NCBI GenBank assembly: GCA_050699035.1
Contig: JBOHDE010000200.1
Coordinates: 1-7,494 of the forward strand
Length of the DNA: 7,494 bases
Reading direction: 5' to 3'
From: WHTB01 sp050699035
GTDB lineage: Bacteria; Actinomycetota; Actinomycetes; Propionibacteriales; Nocardioidaceae
The notes under the pieces: model-generated
What the model saw: the letters and a program-made list of their open reading frames with translations, nothing else
The model's database searches: none
What the model was told of the DNA's origin: nothing
Shown here: positions 1 through 6,492 of the stretch, piece by piece
Numbering within the stretch: position 1 is the first letter of the stretch
Layout of the letters: each line of letters starts with the position of its first letter
Made by a program: the position numbers and the translations under genes

Positions 1-205
1 ACAGACCGTCCAGCCAGCGCTCGGCCATCAGCAGGGACCGCACCTCGTACCCCGCGTCGACGGCGCGCCGGACCACCTTCTCCCCCTCGGCGATGAACAT
101 GCCGTGCGCGGCCTCCAGGCTCTTGCGTAGCGAGGTGTCACGCAGGTCGACGTAGTCGGCGAGCCGGGGGTCGGCCGGGTCCTCGACCGGGACGAGTCGG
201 GCCAC
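1..205 (-). CDS. TrmH/SpoU-family RNA 2'-O-methyltransferase, N-terminal part (runs off left edge)
   Basis: Only the first 68 residues are in the window; the gene continues beyond base 1. The product begins VARLVPVEDPADPRLADYVD and continues with a segment containing MFIAEGEKVVRRAVDAGYEV. This is the typical substrate-binding N-terminus of actinobacterial TrmH/SpoU methyltransferases, which methylate a ribose 2'-OH in tRNA or rRNA using S-adenosylmethionine. The knotted SpoU catalytic domain and its motifs lie outside the window, so target and activity cannot be read. The GTG start was chosen because conserved sequence begins at once after it. It lies one base after the stop of the upstream siroheme/cobalamin gene, with no clear ribosome binding site, which suggests coupled translation from the same mRNA. 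Family assignment is from recall of conserved sequence, and the specific RNA target is unknown. Confidence 0.8.
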   Translation of the reverse strand, partial: MARLVPVEDPADPRLADYVDLRDTSLRKSLEAAHGMFIAEGEKVVRRAVDAGYEVRSLLMAERWLDGL

Positions 206-206
206 C

Positions 207-1436
207 TCAGTCGCCGGCGAGGTCCTGCGCCACCGCCACCACGTCGCCGACCACGACGACCGCCGGTGCGCGGATGCCGGCGGCCGCCACGTCGGCGCCG
301 ACCTGGTCGAGGGTGGAGTACAGCGTGCGCTCGGTCGGCATCGTGCCCTCCTGGATGACCGCGGCCGGGGTCGCCGCCGCCCGGCCCTCGGCGAGCAGCG
401 CGGCAGCGATCGCCGGCAGGTTGTCGACCGCCATCATCAGCACCAGCGTGCCGCGCAGCCGGGCCAGCGCGGCCCAGTCCACCAGCGAGTCCGGGTGTCC
501 GGGTGGGAGATGGCCCGAGACCACGGTGAACTCGTGCGCCACGCCGCGATGGGTCACCGGTATCCCCGCCCGCGCCGGCACCGAGATCGCACTCGTGACG
601 CCGGGCACGACCCGCCATGGTACGTCGGCGGCGGCGCAGGCCAGCGCCTCCTCGAAGCCCCGTCCGAACACGAACGAGTCGCCGCCCTTGAACCGCACCA
701 CCCGTTGACCGGCCTTGGCCCGCTCGACCAGCACCCGGTTGATCTCGGACTGCGCGGCAGCCCGGCCGCGCGGCAGCTTCGCCGCGTCGATCACCTCGAC
801 GTCGGGTGGCAGCTCGTCCAGGACCTCGCGCGGCGCCAGCCGGTCGGCCACCACCACGTCCGCCTCGTGCAGCGCCCGCCGGGCCGCCGCGGTGAGCAGC
901 TCCGGGTCGCCCGGGCCACCGCCGACCAGCGTCACGCCGGGTGCGGCGCCCCAGTGGTCGATGGCCGTGATGGTGCCGTCGTTGAGCGCGTCCAGCACGG
1001 CGTCGCGGAGGGCGGCCGAGCGTCGCGGCGTACGGTTGCCGAGCACCGCGATGGTGACCTCGCCGTGCCGGCCGACCGCCGGAGTCCAGGCGGTCGCCTG
1101 GGTGCCGTCGTCACTGCGCACACAGAAGATCCGGCGCTTCTCCGCCGCCAGCGAGATGGCGGCGTTGACCTCGGGATCGTCGGTCGCGGCGATGACGTAC
1201 CACGTGTCGTCGAGGTCGTCGTCGACGAAGCCACGCGGCAGCCAGGTCAGCTCACCCGCGCTCGCCATGCCCTCGAGCGCGGGCGTGATGACCGGCGAGA
1301 CCACCACCACGTCGGCGTCGGCCGCGAGCAGGCCGGGCGCCCGCCGTTGCGCGACGTGCCCGCCACCGACCACCACGACCCGACGCCCGGAGAGGAACAG
1401 CCCGGCGGGGTACGGCGGGTGGTCGGGTGCACTCAC
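207..1436 (-). CDS. cobA: Bifunctional precorrin-2 dehydrogenase/uroporphyrinogen-III C-methyltransferase (CysG/CobA fusion)
   Basis: A 409-residue fusion for early siroheme/cobalamin synthesis. Residues 11-150 form the NAD-dependent precorrin-2 dehydrogenase (and possible ferrochelatase) domain, with a Rossmann loop VVVVGGGHVAQRR at 19-31 and AATDDPEVNAAI at 83-94. Asp109 in FCVRSDD lines up with the catalytic Asp of E. coli CysG. Residues 167-405 form the SAM-dependent uroporphyrinogen-III C-methyltransferase, which makes precorrin-2. It has VGGGPGDPELLT at 171-182, RFKGGDSFVFGRG at 248-260 and VPGVTSAISVPARAGIPVTHRG at 277-298 (given in part). The usual KGGDPF motif has Ser254 in place of Pro. 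Length is about 50 residues below E. coli CysG (457 aa), typical of actinobacterial forms with a reduced middle region. The GTG start overlaps the cobT stop as GTGA, so translation is probably coupled. Whether flux goes to siroheme, B12 or both is inferred from the cobT neighbour; cysG would be an equally fair name. Confidence 0.93.
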   Translation of the reverse strand: MSAPDHPPYPAGLFLSGRRVVVVGGGHVAQRRAPGLLAADADVVVVSPVITPALEGMASAGELTWLPRGFVDDDLDDTWYVIAATDDPEVNAAISLAAEKRRIFCVRSDDGTQATAWTPAVGRHGEVTIAVLGNRTPRRSAALRDAVLDALNDGTITAIDHWGAAPGVTLVGGGPGDPELLTAAARRALHEADVVVADRLAPREVLDELPPDVEVIDAAKLPRGRAAAQSEINRVLVERAKAGQRVVRFKGGDSFVFGRGFEEALACAAADVPWRVVPGVTSAISVPARAGIPVTHRGVAHEFTVVSGHLPPGHPDSLVDWAALARLRGTLVLMMAVDNLPAIAAALLAEGRAAATPAAVIQEGTMPTERTLYSTLDQVGADVAAAGIRAPAVVVVGDVVAVAQDLAGD

Positions 1437-2497
1437 GCAGGCGCCTCCTTCTCGGTCACTCCGGCGGCGTCGAACGTCGCCATCTCCCGCAGGATGCGTG
1501 CCGAAGCCTGGACCAACGGTAGTGCGAGGACGGCCCCGCTCCCCTCGCCCAACCGCAGGTCGAGATCGACCAGTGGTCGCAGGCCCAGCGCCGCCAGCGC
1601 GCGGGCGTGCCCCGGCTCGGCGCTGCGATGGCCCGCCACGCAGTAGTCGACCGCGTCCGGGCAGAGCGCCTGGACGACCAGGGCGGCCGCGCCGGCGATC
1701 ACCCCGTCGAGCACGACCGGCACCCGGCGAGCTGCGGCGCCCAGGACGTACCCGGCGATCGCCGCATGCTCGAACCCACCAACCGACGCCAGCGTCTGCA
1801 GCGGGTCGTCACCGACGGGTCGCGACGCGAGCGCGGCCTCGACCACCTCGACCTTGCGGCGCAGCGTCACGTCGTCGACACCGGTGCCGCGGCCGGTGGT
1901 CTCGGCCGGAGAGGCGCCGGTGAACGCCGCGACCAGAGCCGACGACGCCGTCGTGTTCGCGATGCCCATGTCGCCGGTGAGCAGGCAGCGGTGGCCGGCC
2001 GTGACCAGGTCGCGCGCGACCGCGATTCCGGTCTCGACCGCGGCGACCGCCTCGTCGTAGGTCATCGCGGCCTCGACCGCCAGGTCGCGGGTCCCTCGGC
2101 GGACCTTACGGGACAGCAACACCGGCGCCGGCTCGAGGTCGGCGGCCACGCCCACGTCGACGACGATCACCTCGACGTGTTGCTGGCGGGCCAAGACGTT
2201 GACCGCCGCGCCACCGGAGACGAAGTTCGCGACCATCTGCGCGGTGACCTCCTGCGGCCACGGCGTCACCCCTTGGGCGTGTACGCCGTGGTCGGCCGCG
2301 AAAATCGCCAGCGCAGCCGGCTCCGGGACCGGCGGCGGGCACACCGCCGCGATGCCGCTCAGGCGTACGGACAGGTCCTCGAGCACGCCCAGCGAGCCAC
2401 GGGGCTTTGTCAGCTGGCCTTGCCGATGCTCGGCGTCGCGGGTGGCGTCGAGGTCGAGCGTCGCGACGGCATCGATGGTCTGCTGCAGCAGGTGCAC
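1433..2497 (-). CDS. cobT: Nicotinate-nucleotide--dimethylbenzimidazole phosphoribosyltransferase
   Basis: 354 residues, very close to the 356 of Salmonella CobT. The enzyme moves ribose phosphate from nicotinate mononucleotide to 5,6-dimethylbenzimidazole, giving alpha-ribazole phosphate for the lower ligand of cobalamin. Visible family landmarks are LTKPRGSLGVLE at 29-40, IFAADHGVHAQGV at 65-77, NFVSGGAAVNVLA at 91-103, LLTGDMGIANTTASSA at 172-187, AGHRSAEPGH at 288-297 and LRLGEGSGA at 314-322. Glu318 in the last motif matches the catalytic Glu317 of Salmonella. The position corresponding to the Glu of the GEMGIGNTT motif is Asp176 here. The reading frame stays open upstream to about 3349, but the GTG at 2497 is the real start: it sits behind a strong GGAGGAGGA site, and family similarity begins there. 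It leads the minus-strand unit and overlaps the next gene by four bases. cobU, cobS and cobC are not in the window. Confidence 0.96.
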   Translation of the reverse strand: MHLLQQTIDAVATLDLDATRDAEHRQGQLTKPRGSLGVLEDLSVRLSGIAAVCPPPVPEPAALAIFAADHGVHAQGVTPWPQEVTAQMVANFVSGGAAVNVLARQQHVEVIVVDVGVAADLEPAPVLLSRKVRRGTRDLAVEAAMTYDEAVAAVETGIAVARDLVTAGHRCLLTGDMGIANTTASSALVAAFTGASPAETTGRGTGVDDVTLRRKVEVVEAALASRPVGDDPLQTLASVGGFEHAAIAGYVLGAAARRVPVVLDGVIAGAAALVVQALCPDAVDYCVAGHRSAEPGHARALAALGLRPLVDLDLRLGEGSGAVLALPLVQASARILREMATFDAAGVTEKEAPA

Positions 2498-2500
2498 GGA

Positions 2501-2509
2501 TCCTCCTCC
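2501..2509 (-). promoter_or_regulatory. Ribosome binding site of cobT
   Basis: On the minus strand the sequence reads GGAGGAGGATCC followed by GTG. It is a near-perfect Shine-Dalgarno stretch a few bases before the start, and it decides in favour of the GTG at 2495-2497 over the long upstream extension of the frame. Confidence 0.85.
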
Positions 2510-2608
2510 TCGGCCCGGGCGGGTCCGCGCCCAAGTTCTCACGATGGAGGGACCGGGTCGACGCCGGGTAGGTTCACACCAGTGCTCCGCACACACACCG
2601 ACCCGGAT

Positions 2609-2613
2609 GGAGG
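2609..2613 (+). promoter_or_regulatory. Ribosome binding site of the PEBP gene
   Basis: GGAGG lies four bases before the ATG at 2618 and fixes this start. The frame itself is open far upstream, antisense to cobT, so the site matters. Confidence 0.75.
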
Positions 2614-2617
2614 ATCG

Positions 2618-3145
2618 ATGAGTCTCGACCGCCCGGTAGCCCCGGACCCCTACGAGCTGCTGCCCGCCCTGCCGTCGTTCACGCTGACCAGTGACGACGT
2701 GACCGACGGACAGCCGCTCGGCGACGCCCAGCTGGCCAGCAAGGGCAACACGTCGCCGCAGCTCAGCTGGGAGGGCGCGCCGGAGGGCACCAAGAGCTAC
2801 GTCGTGACGTGCTATGACCCGGATGCCCCGACGCCGTCGGGCTTCTGGCACTGGACGGTGGTGGACCTCCCGGCCTCCGAGACGTCGCTGCCGAGTGGTG
2901 CGGGCGCGGCCGGAGGATCCCTGCCAGGGGGCGCGTTCCACATCCGCAACGACGCCAGCACCAAGGACTTCATGGGCGCCGCCCCACCGGAGGGCGACCA
3001 GGTGCACCGCTACTACTTCGTCGTCCACGCGGTCGGCGAGAACACCCTCGGCGTCGACGACGAGGCCAGCGCCGCAGTGGTCTCGTTCAACCTCGCCTTC
3101 AAGGCGCTCGGCCGGGCCGTCCTCACCGGCACCTACCAACACTGA
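2618..3145 (+). CDS. YbhB/YbcL-family PEBP (Raf kinase inhibitor-like) protein
   Basis: 175 residues spanning one phosphatidylethanolamine-binding protein domain. Hallmarks are the start of the fold at 18-27 (LPSFTLTSDD), NTSPQLSWEGAPEGTKSY at 44-61, the ligand-pocket motif CYDPDAPTPSGFWHW at 65-79, and GAAPPEGDQVHRYYFVVHAV at 120-139 with the conserved His130-Arg131-Tyr132. There is no signal peptide or membrane segment, so it is probably cytoplasmic. Bacterial members bind small anionic or phospholipid-like ligands and their physiological role is mostly unsettled; kinase inhibition is only a name carried over from the animal homologue. The RDD membrane protein starts 7 bases downstream, so the two are probably co-transcribed, though no functional link is evident. 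A strong Shine-Dalgarno sequence supports the chosen ATG. The family call is firm and the role is not. Confidence 0.94.
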   Translation: MSLDRPVAPDPYELLPALPSFTLTSDDVTDGQPLGDAQLASKGNTSPQLSWEGAPEGTKSYVVTCYDPDAPTPSGFWHWTVVDLPASETSLPSGAGAAGGSLPGGAFHIRNDASTKDFMGAAPPEGDQVHRYYFVVHAVGENTLGVDDEASAAVVSFNLAFKALGRAVLTGTYQH

Positions 3146-3152
3146 CGCCGGC

Positions 3153-3797
3153 GTGGACGCGACGCCAGGCTGGTACCAGGATCCGCAGTCCCGCCCCGAC
3201 CGGCCGACGATCCGCTGGTGGGACGGGCAGGTCTGGACCGAACACGTCGCGACCCGGCTGGCCCCGACGGCACGCACCCCGGACGGCGCGCGGCTGGCCA
3301 GCCAGTGGGTACGGCTGGGCGCCCGGCTCATCGACGGGCTAATTCTCACGGTCGTCCAGCTGGTCCTCCTGGTCCCGTTGTTGCCTCGAATGACAGCGGC
3401 GTACAGCGACTTCCTGGACGACGCGGACGCCGCGATGCGGACCGGCCAGCCGGTCGACCCGTTCGCCCTCTACACCGACCCGAGGTTCTGGCAGAGCTAC
3501 CTGATCATGATCGGCTTCGGCCTGCTTGCAGGAGCGGTCTACGTGATCGGCTTCTTGCGGGCGAAGTCGGCCACGCCGGGCAAGCTGCTGCTCGGCCTGC
3601 GGGTACGCGGGTGGGAGCAGGCTGGTCGGCTGAGCTGGCGGACCTGCTTCCTGCGGTTCGGCGGCGAGATCCTCCCGGCCATCCTGAGCTGCGGCCTCTA
3701 CTTCTGGGTCGACGCGTTGTGGTGCCTGTTCGACGGCCGGCGGCAGACGTTGCACGACAAGATCGCGTCCACCGTCGTGGTAGAGAAGGGGGTCTGA
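3153..3797 (+). CDS. DUF2510-RDD domain membrane protein
   Basis: 214 residues. Residues 4-33 (PGWYQDPQSRP...IRWWDGQVWTEHV) form a DUF2510 motif, a short Trp-rich cytoplasmic module common at the N-terminus of actinobacterial membrane proteins. Residues 50-211 form an RDD domain with the family Arg and Asp in RLGARLIDGLIL (54-65). Its membrane segments lie at about 60-79, 116-136 and 174-194, and the closing motif HDKIASTVVV is at 201-210. RDD proteins are multi-helix membrane proteins of largely unknown function; some have been linked to ion transport or stress. The frame is open upstream inside the PEBP gene, but the GTG directly before the DUF2510 motif is the natural start. It has no convincing ribosome binding site and sits 7 bases after the PEBP stop, so re-initiation by the same ribosomes is likely. 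Domain calls are firm; function is unknown. Confidence 0.88.
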   Translation: MDATPGWYQDPQSRPDRPTIRWWDGQVWTEHVATRLAPTARTPDGARLASQWVRLGARLIDGLILTVVQLVLLVPLLPRMTAAYSDFLDDADAAMRTGQPVDPFALYTDPRFWQSYLIMIGFGLLAGAVYVIGFLRAKSATPGKLLLGLRVRGWEQAGRLSWRTCFLRFGGEILPAILSCGLYFWVDALWCLFDGRRQTLHDKIASTVVVEKGV

Positions 3798-3806
3798 CCC
3801 GCCGGC

Positions 3807-3830
3807 CGTCGCCCCCTAAACCGGGCGACG
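3807..3830 (+). terminator. Hairpin, possible terminator after the RDD gene
   Basis: Perfect 8-bp arms CGTCGCCC (3807-3814) and GGGCGACG (3823-3830) around the 8-base loop CCTAAACC, starting 9 bases after the RDD stop. There is no T-tract, as is often so in actinobacteria. It separates the PEBP-RDD unit from the putative promoter of the ABC operon. Confidence 0.5.
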
Positions 3831-3847
3831 CCGTCGCGCCGATGTCG

Positions 3848-3853
3848 TAGGGT
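3848..3853 (+). promoter_or_regulatory. Putative -10 box of a leaderless ABC-transporter operon
   Basis: TAGGGT matches the actinobacterial TAxxxT -10 pattern. Eight bases lie between its last T and the GTG at 3862, so transcription would begin at or within a base or two of the start codon. No ribosome binding site is seen in those bases. Together these suggest a leaderless mRNA. No recognisable -35 box was found. Confidence 0.5.
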
Positions 3854-3861
3854 CGAGGGCT

Positions 3862-4671
3862 GTGTCCGGACCGGGGTTGTACGCCGCCGTCGCAGTCCGG
3901 TCCTTCCGCCGCTACTCGACCTACCGTGCGGCCACTCTGGCCGGCGCGTTCACCAACTCGGTGTTCGGCGTGATCCTGGCCTACACGTTCGTCGCGCTGT
4001 GGTCCGAGCGGCCCGACCTCGGCGGGTACGACGTGACCACCGCGGTGACGTTCGTGTGGATCGGCCAGGCACTGCTGGCACCGGTGGCGATCTTCGCCTC
4101 CGGCGCCGAGGCGGACCTGGTCGAGCGGGTCCGCACCGGCGACGTGGCGATCGACCTCTACCGGCCGACCGATCTCCAGCTGTGGTGGCTGGCTGCCGAC
4201 CTCGGTCGGGCGGCCTTCCAGCTGCTGGCCCGTGGGCTGCCGCCGGCCCTCGTCGGGTTGCTGATCTTCGACCTGCGGTTCTCGTCGAACCCGCTGACCT
4301 GGCTGGTGTTCCTGCTGTCGGTCGGGCTGGCCGTGACGGTCAGCTTCAGCATCCGGTATCTGGTGGCGCTGAGCGGCTTCTGGCTGCTTGACGTCCGCGG
4401 CGCCCAGACGGTAGCCGTCGTGTTGTCGACGTTCTTCTCCGGGCTGTTCCTGCCGTTGGTCATCTTCCCCGGGTGGCTGAGGGACGTGGCGTTCGCACTG
4501 CCGTGGGCCTCCCTCCTCCAGCTGCCGGCCGACGTACTCCTGGAGGAACGGACCGGGTGGTCCGTGGTCCAGGCGCTGGCCTTCCAGGCAGCCTGGGCGA
4601 CCGCGCTGCTGCTGCTGGGGCGGCTCGTGCTGCGGGTCGCGACGCGACGGGTGGTGGTGCAGGGTGGCTGA
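3862..4671 (+). CDS. ABC-2 type transporter permease 1 (ABC2_membrane_6/DUF990 family)
   Basis: 269 residues with about six hydrophobic segments (roughly 22-47, 60-80, 115-138, 145-175, 183-203 and 235-256), the layout of an ABC-2 exporter half. Between helices 2 and 3 lies DLVERVRTGDVAIDLYRPTD at 85-104, a stretch typical of the ABC2_membrane_6 (formerly DUF990) permeases; the C-terminal half carries FPGWLRDVAFALPWASLLQL near 202-221. These proteins work in pairs with a matching ATPase to move an unknown substrate, usually outward, across the inner membrane. The GTG start has no ribosome binding site but a well-placed -10 box, fitting leaderless initiation. The gene overlaps permease 2 by 8 bases. 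The family is confident; the substrate cannot be told from sequence. Confidence 0.92.
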   Translation: MSGPGLYAAVAVRSFRRYSTYRAATLAGAFTNSVFGVILAYTFVALWSERPDLGGYDVTTAVTFVWIGQALLAPVAIFASGAEADLVERVRTGDVAIDLYRPTDLQLWWLAADLGRAAFQLLARGLPPALVGLLIFDLRFSSNPLTWLVFLLSVGLAVTVSFSIRYLVALSGFWLLDVRGAQTVAVVLSTFFSGLFLPLVIFPGWLRDVAFALPWASLLQLPADVLLEERTGWSVVQALAFQAAWATALLLLGRLVLRVATRRVVVQGG

Positions 4672-5482
4672 CGCTCCGGCGCTCGGGCGGGCCCGCGCGT
4701 ACGGACTGTTGTCGTGGATGTGGATCCGGTCGTCGATGGCCTACCGGACGTCGTTCGTCATCTTGCTGACCTCGTCGTTCGCCATCACGTTCCTGGACTT
4801 CGCGGCGATCCTGATCATGTTCGCCAATGTCGACCGGCTCGGCGGGTTCTCCGTCTCGGAGGTGGCCTTCCTGTATGGCTCGACGTCGCTGGCCCTCGGT
4901 TTCGCCGACCTGTTCGGTGGCAGCCTCGACCGGGTCGGGGCCCGGGTCCGGGACGGCTCGCTGGACGCGATGCTGCTGCGCCCGGTCCCGACCCTGGTGC
5001 AGGTGATGGCTGACCAGTTCGCGATCCGGCGGCTCGGCCGGGTGCTGCAGGCGGGGCTGGTGTTCGGGTGGGCGCTGGCGACCGCCGACATCGGCTGGAC
5101 CTGGGACCGGGTGCTGCTCGTCCCGGCCATGCTGGTCTTCGGCACGGCGATCTTCCTGGCGATCCTCGTCCTTGCCGGGGCGTTCCAGGTGCTCGCGACC
5201 GACACCGCCGAGGTCGGCAGTGCGTTCACGTACGGCGGCAACACGATGCTGCAGTACCCGCTGACGATCTTCCCGACCGAGGTGGTGCGGGCCGTGACGT
5301 TCGTCGTACCGGTGGCGTTCGTGAACTGGTACCCCGCGCTGCACGTCCTGGACCGCGCCGACCCGCTCGGACTGCCCGACTGGGTGCAGCTGGCGTCGCC
5401 GGTCGCCGCCGCGGTGATGTGCGGCGTGGCGGCGGTGTGCTGGCGCGGCGCCCTCCGTCGCTACCGCAGCACCGGAAGCTGA
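4664..5482 (+). CDS. ABC-2 type transporter permease 2 (ABC2_membrane_6/DUF990 family)
   Basis: 272 residues, hydrophobic segments at about 30-53, 62-83, 125-142, 148-174, 192-222 and 243-260. It is a diverged relative of permease 1: the inter-helix stretch VGARVRDGSLDAMLLRPVPT at 91-110 lines up with the RVRxGxxxxxLxRP pattern of permease 1, and FPTEVVRAVTFVVPVAFVNW near 203-222 lines up with the FPxxxRxVxFxxP stretch there. The two are therefore likely to form the heterodimeric membrane core of one transporter. The GTG start lies inside the end of permease 1 (8-base overlap), which favours translational coupling and near-equal amounts of the two subunits. The ATPase follows 15 bases later. 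No specific substrate can be inferred. Confidence 0.92.
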   Translation: MADAPALGRARAYGLLSWMWIRSSMAYRTSFVILLTSSFAITFLDFAAILIMFANVDRLGGFSVSEVAFLYGSTSLALGFADLFGGSLDRVGARVRDGSLDAMLLRPVPTLVQVMADQFAIRRLGRVLQAGLVFGWALATADIGWTWDRVLLVPAMLVFGTAIFLAILVLAGAFQVLATDTAEVGSAFTYGGNTMLQYPLTIFPTEVVRAVTFVVPVAFVNWYPALHVLDRADPLGLPDWVQLASPVAAAVMCGVAAVCWRGALRRYRSTGS

Positions 5483-5488
5483 GAGGAG
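5483..5488 (+). promoter_or_regulatory. Ribosome binding site of the ABC ATPase gene
   Basis: GAGGAG immediately after the permease 2 stop and 9 bases before the ATG at 5498. This gene has its own translation start signal, unlike the two permease genes. Confidence 0.7.
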
Positions 5489-5497
5489 CACTCCGCA

Positions 5498-6451
5498 ATG
5501 AGCCTGATCGAGGTCGACCGGGTGAGCCGCACGTTCGTGGTGCGCCGCAAGACGTCGGCCCTGCGGCGGTCGCGGCAGGTCGTACGCGCGGTCGACGACC
5601 TGTCGTTCACCGTGGCGGCCGGCGAGATGGTGGGCTACATCGGGCCGAACGGCGCCGGGAAGTCCACCACGATCAAGATGCTCACCGGCATCCTCATCCC
5701 GTCGTCGGGACGCCTGCGGGTGGCCGGGCTGGACCCGTCGGCGGCGCGAGTGGAGCTGGCCCGCCGGATCGGGGTGGTCTTCGGGCAGCGCACCACACTG
5801 TGGTGGGACCTGCCGCTGCGTGACTCGTTCGCGCTGCTGCGGCGGATCTACCGGGTGCCCCTCACGCGGTTCCGGCAGAACCTCGACGCGTTCGTCGAGC
5901 TGCTCGACCTCGGCGACCTGCTGGACCGGCCGGTGCGGCAGCTGTCGCTCGGCCAGCGGATGCGCGGCGACATCGCCGCGGCGCTGCTGCACGACCCGGA
6001 CATCCTTTATCTCGACGAGCCGACCATCGGGCTCGACGTGGTGAGCAAGTCGGCGCTGCGCGGGTTCCTCCGCCAGGTCAACGCCGAGCGGAACGTCACC
6101 GTCCTGCTGACCACCCACGACCTCGTCGACATCGAGCAGCTGTGCCGGCGGGTGATGGTGATCGACCACGGGCACCTGGTGTACGACGGTGAGCTCGCCG
6201 GGCTGCACGCCTTCGGCGACCCGCGCCGTACCCTCGTCGTCGACCTGCCCGACCCGGCCCCGCCGATCGACGTGCTGGGAGCGACCGTGACCCGGGTGGA
6301 CGGGCCGCGGCAGTGGTTGGAGTTCCCGGCCCAGGCGAGCGCGGCACCGATCGTGGCGGCGGTCGCGGCCGACTACGACGTCGCCGACCTATCGATCCAG
6401 GAGCCCGCCATCGAAGACGTCATCCGGCAGCTCTACCTCGACCGTGGGTGA
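5498..6451 (+). CDS. ABC-2 type transporter ATP-binding protein
   Basis: 317 residues. Residues 3-235 form an ABC ATPase: Walker A GPNGAGKST at 49-57, Q-loop Gln97 in VVFGQRTTLWWDLPLRDSF, signature LSLGQRMRGD at 149-158, Walker B ILYLDEP at 169-175, D-loop GLD at 178-180 and the switch His207 in TTHD. The FGQRTTLWWDLP region and the LSLGQRMR form of the signature (in place of LSGGQ) are characteristic, from recall, of the COG4586-type ATPases that pair with DUF990 permeases, which agrees with the two genes upstream. Residues 240-317 are a C-terminal extension found in ABC-2 exporters of the DrrA-like kind (DUF4162-like). It hydrolyses ATP at the inner face of the membrane to power the heterodimeric permease. 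All catalytic motifs are intact. The exported substrate is unknown; lipid, drug or peptide are all possible. Confidence 0.95.
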   Translation: MSLIEVDRVSRTFVVRRKTSALRRSRQVVRAVDDLSFTVAAGEMVGYIGPNGAGKSTTIKMLTGILIPSSGRLRVAGLDPSAARVELARRIGVVFGQRTTLWWDLPLRDSFALLRRIYRVPLTRFRQNLDAFVELLDLGDLLDRPVRQLSLGQRMRGDIAAALLHDPDILYLDEPTIGLDVVSKSALRGFLRQVNAERNVTVLLTTHDLVDIEQLCRRVMVIDHGHLVYDGELAGLHAFGDPRRTLVVDLPDPAPPIDVLGATVTRVDGPRQWLEFPAQASAAPIVAAVAADYDVADLSIQEPAIEDVIRQLYLDRG

Positions 6452-6468
6452 CGCCGCCGCATCGCCTC

Positions 6469-6492
6469 GGTGAGCGATTCCTCGCTCCCACC
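6469..6492 (+). terminator. Hairpin, possible terminator of the ABC operon
   Basis: Arms GAGCGA (6472-6477) and TCGCTC (6482-6487) around loop TTCC, extended by GGT (6469-6471) pairing with ACC (6490-6492) across a two-base bulge. It starts 17 bases after the ATPase stop. There is no T-run, so the call is moderate. Confidence 0.4.

Larger units (their letters stand above)
2498..2617. promoter_or_regulatory. Divergent intergenic region between cobT and the PEBP gene
   Basis: A 120-base gap that must hold promoters for both directions. On the plus strand TAGGTT at 2569-2574 fits the actinobacterial -10 pattern TAxxxT and would give a leader of roughly 36 bases before the ATG at 2618; no good -35 box was found at the normal distance. 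For the minus strand I see no clear -10 box. No B12-box sequence typical of a cobalamin riboswitch is visible, and the gap is too short to hold a full one unless it reached into the PEBP gene. Confidence 0.45.

Noticed and set aside
495..1923. Long plus-strand frames opposite the cobA and cobT genes
   Set aside because: They are shadows of the minus-strand genes, whose motifs and lengths match known enzymes.
2513..2520. GCCCGGGC palindrome near the cobT start
   Set aside because: Short G/C palindromes are common in DNA of this composition, and it is not placed like an operator relative to a recognisable promoter.
2498..3349. Extension of the cobT frame far upstream
   Set aside because: It is antisense to the PEBP gene, shows no CobT-like sequence, and a strong ribosome binding site marks the GTG at 2497.
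4460..6208. A 582-codon open frame on the minus strand
   Set aside because: It lies antisense to permease 2 and the ABC ATPase, both with clear family motifs. Its product is rich in Arg, Gln and His, as expected for a high-GC shadow frame.
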